64,000 nt of DNA, from the NCBI GenBank assembly GCA_965208385.1, contig CBDBOO010000082.1, forward strand, positions 25,189 to 89,188, written 5' to 3'. Positions 37,294-44,746 of this stretch are shown here, one piece after another; position 1 is the first letter of the stretch, and each line of letters opens with the position of its first letter. The DNA is from Endozoicomonas sp965208385. GTDB taxonomy: Bacteria; Pseudomonadota; Gammaproteobacteria; Pseudomonadales; Endozoicomonadaceae. The position numbers were made by a program, and so were the translations under genes. A model generated the notes under the pieces. The model was not told where the DNA came from. It did not search any database and saw only the letters and a list, made by a program, of their open reading frames with translations.

Positions 37294-37890
37294 ATGGACA
37301 TAGTTTTCTACGCCATAGGTGCCCTGCTGGTACTTGCCCTTATTTTCGGCGCTGTTCTCGGATTTGCTTCCGTTCGTTTCAGAGTTGAAGGCAATCCTAT
37401 TGTTGAACAAATCAATGAACTACTGCCTCAAACACAGTGTGGCCAGTGCGGCCATCCCGGTTGCCGCCCCTACGCAGAAGCCATTGCCAATGGTGAGCCA
37501 ATTAATAAATGCCCTCCCGGTGGGCAGGCAACTATCAACAACCTGGCTACCCTGCTGGATGTTGAACCGGAACCCCTGGATGCCGAACATGGTGAAGAAG
37601 CTGTAACCAATGTCGCCTTTATCCGTGAAGAGGAATGCATAGGGTGCACCAAGTGCATTCAGGCTTGTCCTGTGGACGCTATTCTCGGTGCGGCCAAACA
37701 AATGCACACAGTGATTGGTGATGAGTGCACAGGGTGCGATCTCTGCGTTGAACCCTGCCCGGTCGATTGTATTGATATGATTCCCATATCGGTCACCACA
37801 AAAACCTGGCAGTGGGAACTGCCCTCACCCTCTTCAGACAGCTCCGGATCACAGTTGATTGCCACAGATCGCAAGGGGCAGACGGTATGA
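37294..37890 (+). CDS. rsxB: Rnf/Rsx complex iron-sulfur subunit B
   Basis: The 198-aa product has one N-terminal membrane helix and the 4Fe-4S motif TQCGQCGHPGCRPYAEAI. Two ferredoxin clusters follow, CIGCTKCIQACPVDAI and CTGCDLCVEPCPVDCI. It passes electrons between RsxC and the membrane subunits on the cytoplasmic side. Its stop codon overlaps the start of rsxC (ATGA), and rsxA ends 19 bp before its ATG. Confidence 0.97.
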   Translation: MDIVFYAIGALLVLALIFGAVLGFASVRFRVEGNPIVEQINELLPQTQCGQCGHPGCRPYAEAIANGEPINKCPPGGQATINNLATLLDVEPEPLDAEHGEEAVTNVAFIREEECIGCTKCIQACPVDAILGAAKQMHTVIGDECTGCDLCVEPCPVDCIDMIPISVTTKTWQWELPSPSSDSSGSQLIATDRKGQTV

Positions 37891-40232
37891 GCCTCTCAAT
37901 AAAAAGTAATATCATTGCCAGCAGTAACAGGAAAGTATGGCCACTGACCGGTGGAGTACATCCTGAAGAAAACAAACATCAATCGACCCAAAGCCCGATT
38001 ACGCGGGCTCCTCTGCCCAAACAATTAATACTGCCCGTGTCTCAGCATGCAGGCAGCCCTGCAGAACCTGTAGTCAACGTCGGTGATCAGGTATTAAAAG
38101 GTCAGATCATTGCCAGGGCCACTGGCTTTGTCAGTCTGCCGGTTCATGCGCCAACATCCGGAATCGTTACTGCCATTGAACCAAGGGCGATTCCCCATCC
38201 TTCCGGGATGAACGACATTTGTATTGTTATTGACACCGATGGCCAGGACCAATGGTCTGAATTGGCACCGGTTACTGACTATACAAAATTAAAACCCGCA
38301 GAGCTGGTAGAGAAAATCCGGAATGCGGGCATCAGTGGCATGGGTGGAGCCGGGTTTCCTACGGCAATAAAAATGACACCGGCCACGCCTGTAAAAACCC
38401 TGATACTCAATGGTACAGAGTGTGAGCCCTATATTACCGCCGATGATATGCTGATGCGCGAACGGGCTGAAGATATTATCAGGGGGGCTGAAATCCTGAT
38501 GCATCTGCTGAAGGCCGAAGAATGCCTGATCGGTATTGAAGACAACAAGCCGGAAGCCATTCAGGCCATGACCGCGGTACTTAATAAAAAAGTAGTCAGT
38601 AAGAACATGGAAGTCGTCGTTTTTCCAACGATCTATCCATCCGGTGGCGAGAAACAGTTAATTCAGATTCTTACCGGACAGGAAGTCACCTCTGGCAGAC
38701 TTCCTGCTGATTCAGGGATAGTGGTACAAAATGTGGGAACGGCAGCAGCCGTCTATGAAGCCATAATCCTGGGCCGACCACTGATTTCCCGTATTACAAC
38801 CCTCACCGGTGAAGCACTGGATCAACCCTGTAATATGGACGTTCTGCTGGGAACCAGTGCTGTGGATATCCTGAAAGCAGCCAGATTAAAATCCGGGCAG
38901 CTTTCAACGCTGGTTTTTGGGGGCCCCATGATGGGCTTCACCGTCGACCCGTTCGACGTTCCAGTGATTAAAACCAGTAATTGCCTGATCGCAGGCACCT
39001 CTGAAGAATTCCCAAGGGCTCCTGATGCCCAGGCCTGCATTCGCTGTGGTCTTTGTGCTGAAGCCTGCCCCAGTTCCCTGTTGCCACAACAACTCTATTG
39101 GCATGCCCAGGCCAAAAACCACGAACAGCTGATGCATCACAATCTGTTTGACTGCATCGAGTGTGGGGCCTGCTCTTATGTGTGTCCCAGCACGATTCCA
39201 CTGGTGCAATATTACCGGGCGTCCAAAGGGGCTATCCGTTCTCAGGAAGCCAAAAATGCCAAGGCCGAACATTCCAAAGCACGTTATGAAACCCGACTTG
39301 CCCGTCTTGAGCAGGACAAGCTGGCGAGAGAAGCTAAACGCAAGGCTAATGCTGAGCGTGCCGCTAAGCTGAAAGCCGCCAAGGCTAAAGCCGCAGCGGA
39401 GAAACCTGCTGTCGATACGCCAGCCAAAAGTGCCGAAATCACTGAAGATGATCCGGTCAAAGCCGCCATTGCCAGAGCAAAGGCAAAGAAAGCAGCCGCT
39501 GCAGCTACTACTACTACTACTACTACTACTACAACAACAACTACTACTACTACGGCAGAAAAGCCGGTATTGTCCACTAAACAAAAAGAGTTGAAGATTC
39601 AACTGTCCATGGCCAAGGCCCAGCTGAAAAAAGCCGAGCGAGCGCAAAAAGCAGCTGAACTGGCAGAAGAAAACACCGAACAGAACACCGAAAAAAGACA
39701 GGCCAACATTCGCATGCTCACCGGCCAGATTGACTCCCTGCAGGCAGAGTTCGATGCCGAGGCCTCGAGTAAGGTCGTCACACCTGCAGCACCGATAAAA
39801 GAGAAAAAATCAAAACCCGTTCTTTCTGAAGATGAAAAGAAACAGAAGATAGAACTGGCCATGGCAAAGGCCTCACTGAGAAAAGCAGAACGGGCACTCT
39901 CGGAAGCGCTGGAACAAAACAGTGAAGCCACTGAAGCTCTGAAAGAAACAGTAGACGACTGTCGTGAAAAGGTCGAACAGCTGACAGCGGCAGCAGAAAC
40001 CCCAAACTCAGTTGAAAAAAAGCCGGAACACACTGCGAAGAAAGCCCGGCCGGTTCTCAGTGATGAAGCAAAAAAATTAAAAATTGAAAGCGCTATGGCC
40101 AACGCCGCCGTTAAAAAGCTGCTGAGAGCGATAGAAAAAGCCTCCGGTGACGAGCTGGAATCTCTGAAGAAGGATCTACCTGAGGCAGAAGAAAAAGCCC
40201 GACAGGCGAAAACCGCCCTGGAACAACTATAA
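37887..40232 (+). CDS. rsxC: Rnf/Rsx complex NADH-binding subunit C with long repetitive C-terminus
   Basis: The 781-aa product starts at the ATG at 37887, overlapping rsxB. Residues 1-450 are the conserved core: the glycine-rich GMGGAGFPTAIKM flavin/NADH region and two ferredoxin motifs, CIRCGLCAEACPSSLLP and CIECGACSYVCPSTIP. The remaining 330 residues are Lys/Ala/Glu-rich. They include a 16-threonine run coded by ACT and ACA repeats (39507-39554) and three copies of a unit beginning (K/R)PVLS(T/E/D), KLKI(E/Q), AMA(K/N)A. Long Ala/Lys-rich tails are known in RsxC of gammaproteobacteria and vary in repeat number. The frame is intact. Confidence 0.95.
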   Translation: MSLSIKSNIIASSNRKVWPLTGGVHPEENKHQSTQSPITRAPLPKQLILPVSQHAGSPAEPVVNVGDQVLKGQIIARATGFVSLPVHAPTSGIVTAIEPRAIPHPSGMNDICIVIDTDGQDQWSELAPVTDYTKLKPAELVEKIRNAGISGMGGAGFPTAIKMTPATPVKTLILNGTECEPYITADDMLMRERAEDIIRGAEILMHLLKAEECLIGIEDNKPEAIQAMTAVLNKKVVSKNMEVVVFPTIYPSGGEKQLIQILTGQEVTSGRLPADSGIVVQNVGTAAAVYEAIILGRPLISRITTLTGEALDQPCNMDVLLGTSAVDILKAARLKSGQLSTLVFGGPMMGFTVDPFDVPVIKTSNCLIAGTSEEFPRAPDAQACIRCGLCAEACPSSLLPQQLYWHAQAKNHEQLMHHNLFDCIECGACSYVCPSTIPLVQYYRASKGAIRSQEAKNAKAEHSKARYETRLARLEQDKLAREAKRKANAERAAKLKAAKAKAAAEKPAVDTPAKSAEITEDDPVKAAIARAKAKKAAAAATTTTTTTTTTTTTTTTAEKPVLSTKQKELKIQLSMAKAQLKKAERAQKAAELAEENTEQNTEKRQANIRMLTGQIDSLQAEFDAEASSKVVTPAAPIKEKKSKPVLSEDEKKQKIELAMAKASLRKAERALSEALEQNSEATEALKETVDDCREKVEQLTAAAETPNSVEKKPEHTAKKARPVLSDEAKKLKIESAMANAAVKKLLRAIEKASGDELESLKKDLPEAEEKARQAKTALEQL

Positions 40233-40375
40233 ACCGGACAGTGTCATTCGCTAAAAAAGGAATGCAGGTTATTCGGGAATAATGTTTTGGGCTTGTAACG
40301 GTCACTGAAAATTCGACAACTGTCATTAAAATATATCGCTGAAGTCAACCTTCAGCACCAGTAGCGGAAGACATC

Positions 40376-41440
40376 ATGGCTCTGATAAACCAGAGAGCGA
40401 GAAAAACCTCACCACACCAGCTGGGTACGAATAATACCCAACAGGTTATGAAACTAGTGATGATGGCAGCCATTCCCGGAGTGGCAGCCCAAACCCTGTT
40501 CTTTGGTTGGGGAACCCTGATCAATGTGGTCTGGTGCGGCTTAATCGCCTTGCTGTGTGAAGCATTGGTTCTGACGATCCGAAAACGACCATTGTCTTTT
40601 TATCTCACGGACTTCAGTGCCCTGGTCACTGGATTTCTGCTGGCCCTGGCCATTCCGCCGTTGTCCCCATGGTGGCTCACGTTAGTGGGTGTTTCCTTCG
40701 CCATTATTATCGGTAAGCATATTTATGGCGGCCTTGGACAAAACCCTTTCAATCCCGCCATGCTGGGATATGTGCTGCTGCTCATCTCCTTTCCAAAAGA
40801 AATGACCAGCTGGATGCCACCCTTGGGGCTTGAGGGATTCAGTAACAGTTTCAGTGATGCCTTCTCTACTATTTTCACCCTGACAGGCAGCATTAATATC
40901 GATGCCGTCAGTATGGCTACTCCCCTGGATGTCCTGCGGGAAAACAAGAGCCTGACCATTAATGAACTTTGGGATAATAACCCTGTTTTTCAGGGGTTAT
41001 CCGGCAAAGGCTGGCTCTGGATTAACCTGGGTTATCTGGCCGGTGGTCTCTTTCTTCTTTATAAGCGAATCTTCACCTGGCACGGCCCTGTGGGAATGCT
41101 GGTGACTATTGCTGTTCTGAGTACGCTCTTCTGGAGTGGTACCGGTTCTGAAAGCAATGGCTCACCCATGTTTCATCTGCTCAGCGGTGCCACCATGCTC
41201 GGTGCTTTCTTTATTATCACTGACCCGGTCAGTGGTGCCACCAGTAATACGGGACGTTTGATTTTTGGTATTGGTGCTGGCCTTGTTGTTTACATCATCA
41301 GAACCTGGGGCGGTTATCCGGATGGTGTTGCCTTTGCTACATTGCTGATGAATATGGCTGCACCCACTATCGATTACTACACACAGCCACGTACTTATGG
41401 CCATAGCAAACCCAATAAAGGGTTGCCCGGGAAGGATTGA
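40376..41440 (+). CDS. rsxD: Rnf/Rsx complex membrane subunit D
   Basis: A 354-aa integral membrane subunit with about nine helices. The FMN-attachment region is present: HLLSGATMLGAFFIITDPVSGATSNTGR, in which a Thr in an SGAT motif binds FMN covalently in this family. It is related to NqrB. It follows rsxC by 143 bp, the largest gap in the operon, and the intergenic segment contains no recognisable terminator. Its end lies 2 bp from the rsxG start. Confidence 0.96.
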   Translation: MALINQRARKTSPHQLGTNNTQQVMKLVMMAAIPGVAAQTLFFGWGTLINVVWCGLIALLCEALVLTIRKRPLSFYLTDFSALVTGFLLALAIPPLSPWWLTLVGVSFAIIIGKHIYGGLGQNPFNPAMLGYVLLLISFPKEMTSWMPPLGLEGFSNSFSDAFSTIFTLTGSINIDAVSMATPLDVLRENKSLTINELWDNNPVFQGLSGKGWLWINLGYLAGGLFLLYKRIFTWHGPVGMLVTIAVLSTLFWSGTGSESNGSPMFHLLSGATMLGAFFIITDPVSGATSNTGRLIFGIGAGLVVYIIRTWGGYPDGVAFATLLMNMAAPTIDYYTQPRTYGHSKPNKGLPGKD

Positions 41441-41442
41441 AC

Positions 41443-42126
41443 ATGAGCGAAGGCCAGAACGCCAGTGATACGACCAACAAGCTGGGACTCTTCCAGAGTG
41501 TCCGTCGTAACAGCATCAGCCTGGGATTATTTGCTATTTTCACGGTGGGTTTGATTTCACTCACTTATGTAATCACCCAGGAGCGTATTGCCAGCCAGAT
41601 CAGAGCTTATGAAGCGAAAGCCCTGATGGAGATACTGCCTGCCCACACACACGACAACAGCCTTGTTGATTCCGTCATTACAATTTCTCCATCCCGGTTA
41701 CTGTCCAGCCAGAAAGACAGGAAAGCCTGGATTGCCTATAAAAACAGTACAGTGGCAGCCGTTATTCTGCCCGCCACTGCACCCGATGGTTACAACGGCA
41801 GAATTGAATTGCTAATTGGCATATTCAGTGACGGAAGTCTGGCCGGTGTCCGTGCGGTAACCCATAAGGAAACACCCGGTCTGGGTGATAAAATCAATAC
41901 CAATGTTTCAGACTGGATTCTCGGTTTTTCCGGAAAATCCCTGATTAATCCTGATACTTCCGGCTGGGGCGTTAAAAAAGACGGTGGCCAGTTTGACCAG
42001 TTTACCGGTGCCACCATCACCCCCCGGGCTGTAGTGGCTGCGGTTTATCGTTCGCTGGAATATTTCAAAGAAAACAGGGCGTTACTTCTGAATCAGAAAG
42101 TTAATGTCCCGCTGGAGAAACAGTAA
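41443..42126 (+). CDS. rsxG: Rnf/Rsx complex FMN-binding subunit G
   Basis: The 227-aa product has one N-terminal membrane helix (SLGLFAIFTVGLISLTYVIT) and a periplasmic FMN-binding domain with KETPGLGDKI and the flavin-attachment motif FTGATITPRAVV. I chose the ATG at 41443 over the TTG two codons earlier. Its TAA overlaps the rsxE ATG by one base. Confidence 0.96.
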   Translation: MSEGQNASDTTNKLGLFQSVRRNSISLGLFAIFTVGLISLTYVITQERIASQIRAYEAKALMEILPAHTHDNSLVDSVITISPSRLLSSQKDRKAWIAYKNSTVAAVILPATAPDGYNGRIELLIGIFSDGSLAGVRAVTHKETPGLGDKINTNVSDWILGFSGKSLINPDTSGWGVKKDGGQFDQFTGATITPRAVVAAVYRSLEYFKENRALLLNQKVNVPLEKQ

Positions 42127-42836
42127 TGGCTGAATCCAAAGCAGCAAAAATTGCCCTTGATGGCTTGTGGAACAACAACCCGGCACTGGTGCAGTTACTT
42201 GGTCTCTGTCCTTTACTGGGCGTATCCAGCAGTGTAGTCAATGCCCTGGGGCTGGGCATTGCCACTATGTTAGTGGTTATGGGTTCCAATATTGCCGTGT
42301 CATTGATCCGCAATCAGGTCACCGATGCAATCCGGTTACCTGTTTTTGTGATGATCATCGCTTCGTTCACAACCTGCATTGAACTGTTAATGCAGGCCTA
42401 CGCTTATGAACTCTATAAAATTCTCGGGATTTTTATCCCGCTTATCGTCACCAACTGCATTATTCTGGGTCGCGCCGATGCTTTTGCTTCGAAGAATCCG
42501 GTTCTGCCTGCGGCTTTTGACGGTCTGATGATGGGTGCCGGATTTCTGGTAATACTGGTACTTCTTGGAGGCGTTCGGGAACTGGTTGGACAGGGAACCC
42601 TGTTTGCCGGCATGGAGCTGTTGTTTGGCGCTGGCGCAGAAAACTGGACCTTTACGGTGTTTGATAATTACAAACAATTCCTGTTTGCTATTTTACCCCC
42701 TGGTGCCTTTGTTTTTATGGGCTTTCTGATTGCCATTAAAAACATCACCGATAAAAAGCTCGAAGAACGCCGGAAAGCAAAACTGCCATCTGCAGAATCT
42801 GTCAGTCGACGGGTCAGGGTAACGGGCAATGTTTAA
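42126..42836 (+). CDS. rsxE: Rnf/Rsx complex membrane subunit E
   Basis: The 236-aa membrane subunit is the partner and homologue of RsxA: NPALVQLLGLCPLLGVSSSV and IPLIVTNCIILGRADAFA hold the equivalent cysteines for the shared cluster. Six hydrophobic helices are present. It is the last gene of the operon. In many gammaproteobacteria nth follows directly, but here nth lies 16.5 kb downstream. Confidence 0.97.
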   Translation: MAESKAAKIALDGLWNNNPALVQLLGLCPLLGVSSSVVNALGLGIATMLVVMGSNIAVSLIRNQVTDAIRLPVFVMIIASFTTCIELLMQAYAYELYKILGIFIPLIVTNCIILGRADAFASKNPVLPAAFDGLMMGAGFLVILVLLGGVRELVGQGTLFAGMELLFGAGAENWTFTVFDNYKQFLFAILPPGAFVFMGFLIAIKNITDKKLEERRKAKLPSAESVSRRVRVTGNV

Positions 42837-42900
42837 CATTCGCTTTGGAATAGTCTCAAAATAAGTGTCGTATTTTCATCGTACAGATCGACTTGTTAGC

Positions 42901-42989
42901 GTAGGTTGGGCAGAGGGACGAAGCCCAACAATTCTGTCAGCACGTTATGCTGCCAATGTTGGGCTTCACTTCGTTCTGCACCAACCTAC
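42901..42989. repeat. Palindromic GTAGGTTGGGC repeat
   Basis: GTAGGTTGGGCAGAGGGACG followed by AAGCCCAACA is mirrored by TGTTGGGCTTCACTTCGTTC and TGCACCAACCTAC, giving a long nested hairpin. Repeats starting GTAGGTTGGGC are common dispersed elements in many Proteobacteria. It lies 64 bp after rsxE and might act as a terminator or as a transcript-stabilising structure. Confidence 0.85.
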
Positions 42990-43017
42990 GATAGTGGTAT
43001 GTTTTATGACACCCTAA

Positions 43018-44410
43018 GGGTGTGTGGCTTGAATAATGTCAGGCATGCAGGTTGTGAGCCACTGGAAACCCGTAGCGATCCATCTTCGACCAGAAAGCAT
43101 CCCAATAACCCGTTGACTTCGCCAGAGCTCGTAATGTTAATAGCATTGACGCCCCTTGTTCCTTCCATCGCATGCCTGACTTACACATGCGCTGCTTAAC
43201 CAGCGTTTTGCAAGCAGCTTCTGTTACACCAGAACCAATTGGTAACTTGTTTTCCAACGCTTCTGGATAAATCATTTGGTGCCAGTGATTTTTGAAATAA
43301 GTTCTGGCTTTATCCAGTTTTTCTTTAGAAACAAGACGTTTATTCCCGGGAGCTGCTTTCTTTAATTCCAACCATAAACGTTTTGCCTTACCAGGGGTGT
43401 TTTTTAATTCGTGCAGTGTTGATCTTAACCAGGCTTTGCGTTCATGCTGCATTTTTTTACCCGGATATATAGCTTCTGCCGCTTCTGTCACATATTCGCT
43501 AACGTGATAAAAATCCAGAATTTGAATCGATGTAACAGACTCAAGAAACGTCCAATTATCTGGTGCCCCATCAGCAACTCCAACGTAAGTGGCATCAGGA
43601 AAACGAGACTTCATTTTCTCAATGTCAGAAGAGAACCGCCTTATAAAAGTTTCTTTTCCGTATTCGGGGGCAGCGGCAGCGTACACCGTGTGCATTCGAT
43701 TTCCTTCTTCATCATAAAGCGCAATAGTTCCGCACATTGCAATTCTGTAGCCCTCTTTATAAAGCAAGTTTGCACCATCCAGCCCCAAGCTAACTGTGGC
43801 TACTGGCTCGGGTAAATCCGGTAATTCATAAGTCCAGGATTCTTCTTTGGCCTGAGCAATACTGGCAACAACTTCTGCCAGGTCTTTAGCGGTTCTTCGA
43901 TGGATTTTACGTCCGTGGTTTCTTAGAAAATCTTGCTCTACTTCAGTGGAAGGCATGTGGGCAAACTTCCAACTGACCATGCAGGCATGTCGCGGGGTTG
44001 AATTAACAACAATTCGTGCAGATTGATCAAGGGGACAATAAATAGCACCGCCTTCACGACTTTGATAGATAAAACGATTGACCCTAACCGCTCCCCATGG
44101 AGTTTCATAAACCTTCAATTCTTTTTTACTTTTACTGGTCAACCGAACATTGCCAAGCGTAATGGGAGAACCGTCAGTATCAAGCCACTCAAGTTGCTTT
44201 TTTGTTCCCAGTTGTCCCGCTTCATTTAAGGCATCTTGCAAATGATTTTCGAAATCCACCATTGAGCGATTGTGCGGGATTTTGATAACGATTTCTGTGA
44301 TTTCATCGTTGGATGAAAGGACTGAGCTGTACATATTTCTCAACGCCAAAAAGCCTATACGACCATACTAGTGTAGTCGTTATTCTTGACATTGTTTAAA
44401 TCACACACCC
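43018..44410. mobile_element. ISKra4-type insertion sequence, apparently intact
   Basis: The ends are GGGTGTGTGGCTTGAATAAT and the reverse complement of GGGTGTGTGATTTAAACAAT. The 8-bp duplication CACCCTAA is at 43010-43017 and 44411-44418. It carries one full-length transposase gene and inserted between rsxE and the terminator at 44514. Confidence 0.9.
43039..44349 (-). CDS. ISKra4-family transposase
   Basis: The 436-aa product has WLDTDGSPITLGNVRLTSK, the catalytic LGLDGANLLYKEGYR, VGVADGAPDNWTFLE, LDFYHVSEYVTEAAEAIYPG and C-terminal LPIGSGVTEAACKTLVKQRMCKSGMRW. It is full-length, with no internal stop, and homologous to the broken copy at 23046-24562. It could supply transposase for related ends. 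Confidence 0.88.
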   Translation of the reverse strand: MALRNMYSSVLSSNDEITEIVIKIPHNRSMVDFENHLQDALNEAGQLGTKKQLEWLDTDGSPITLGNVRLTSKSKKELKVYETPWGAVRVNRFIYQSREGGAIYCPLDQSARIVVNSTPRHACMVSWKFAHMPSTEVEQDFLRNHGRKIHRRTAKDLAEVVASIAQAKEESWTYELPDLPEPVATVSLGLDGANLLYKEGYRIAMCGTIALYDEEGNRMHTVYAAAAPEYGKETFIRRFSSDIEKMKSRFPDATYVGVADGAPDNWTFLESVTSIQILDFYHVSEYVTEAAEAIYPGKKMQHERKAWLRSTLHELKNTPGKAKRLWLELKKAAPGNKRLVSKEKLDKARTYFKNHWHQMIYPEALENKLPIGSGVTEAACKTLVKQRMCKSGMRWKEQGASMLLTLRALAKSTGYWDAFWSKMDRYGFPVAHNLHA

Positions 44411-44513
44411 CACCCTAAAGCAAATCAGGACGTTATTTTTAGACTACTCTTTAAACATATAAACAACTCATATCGTATACTTCAGACAGTGTCTTTTAAC
44501 ACCCTGCTTCATC

Positions 44514-44556
44514 ACAACCCTGATTGCAGAGCTTACTTTGAATCAGGGTTGTAATT
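44514..44556 (+). terminator. Terminator-like hairpin, probably the original end of the rsx transcript
   Basis: ACAACCCTGATT (44514-44525) pairs perfectly with AATCAGGGTTGT (44541-44552) and is followed by AATTTTA. No other plus-strand gene precedes it but rsxE, from which it is now separated by the insertion sequence. Confidence 0.6.
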
Positions 44557-44746
44557 TTATGCTTATTGAATAATGAGAAAATCCTCTTCCCTCTACTCCA
44601 CTATCGGTTCTATATAACGTCCACCAACATGAAATCCCTGCTCCGATGGACAATAGATGCAAATTCCTGAATAAAGTGATAAAACTCTAGTCACTTTTTT
44701 TATTCGACTTTTTACTCGACTTTTTACGCGACCATCTGAAGGACAG

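Noticed and set aside
39284..39577. An opposite-strand frame in rsxC encoding a long valine run.
   Set aside because: It is the shadow of the ACT repeat; rsxC motifs show the real strand.
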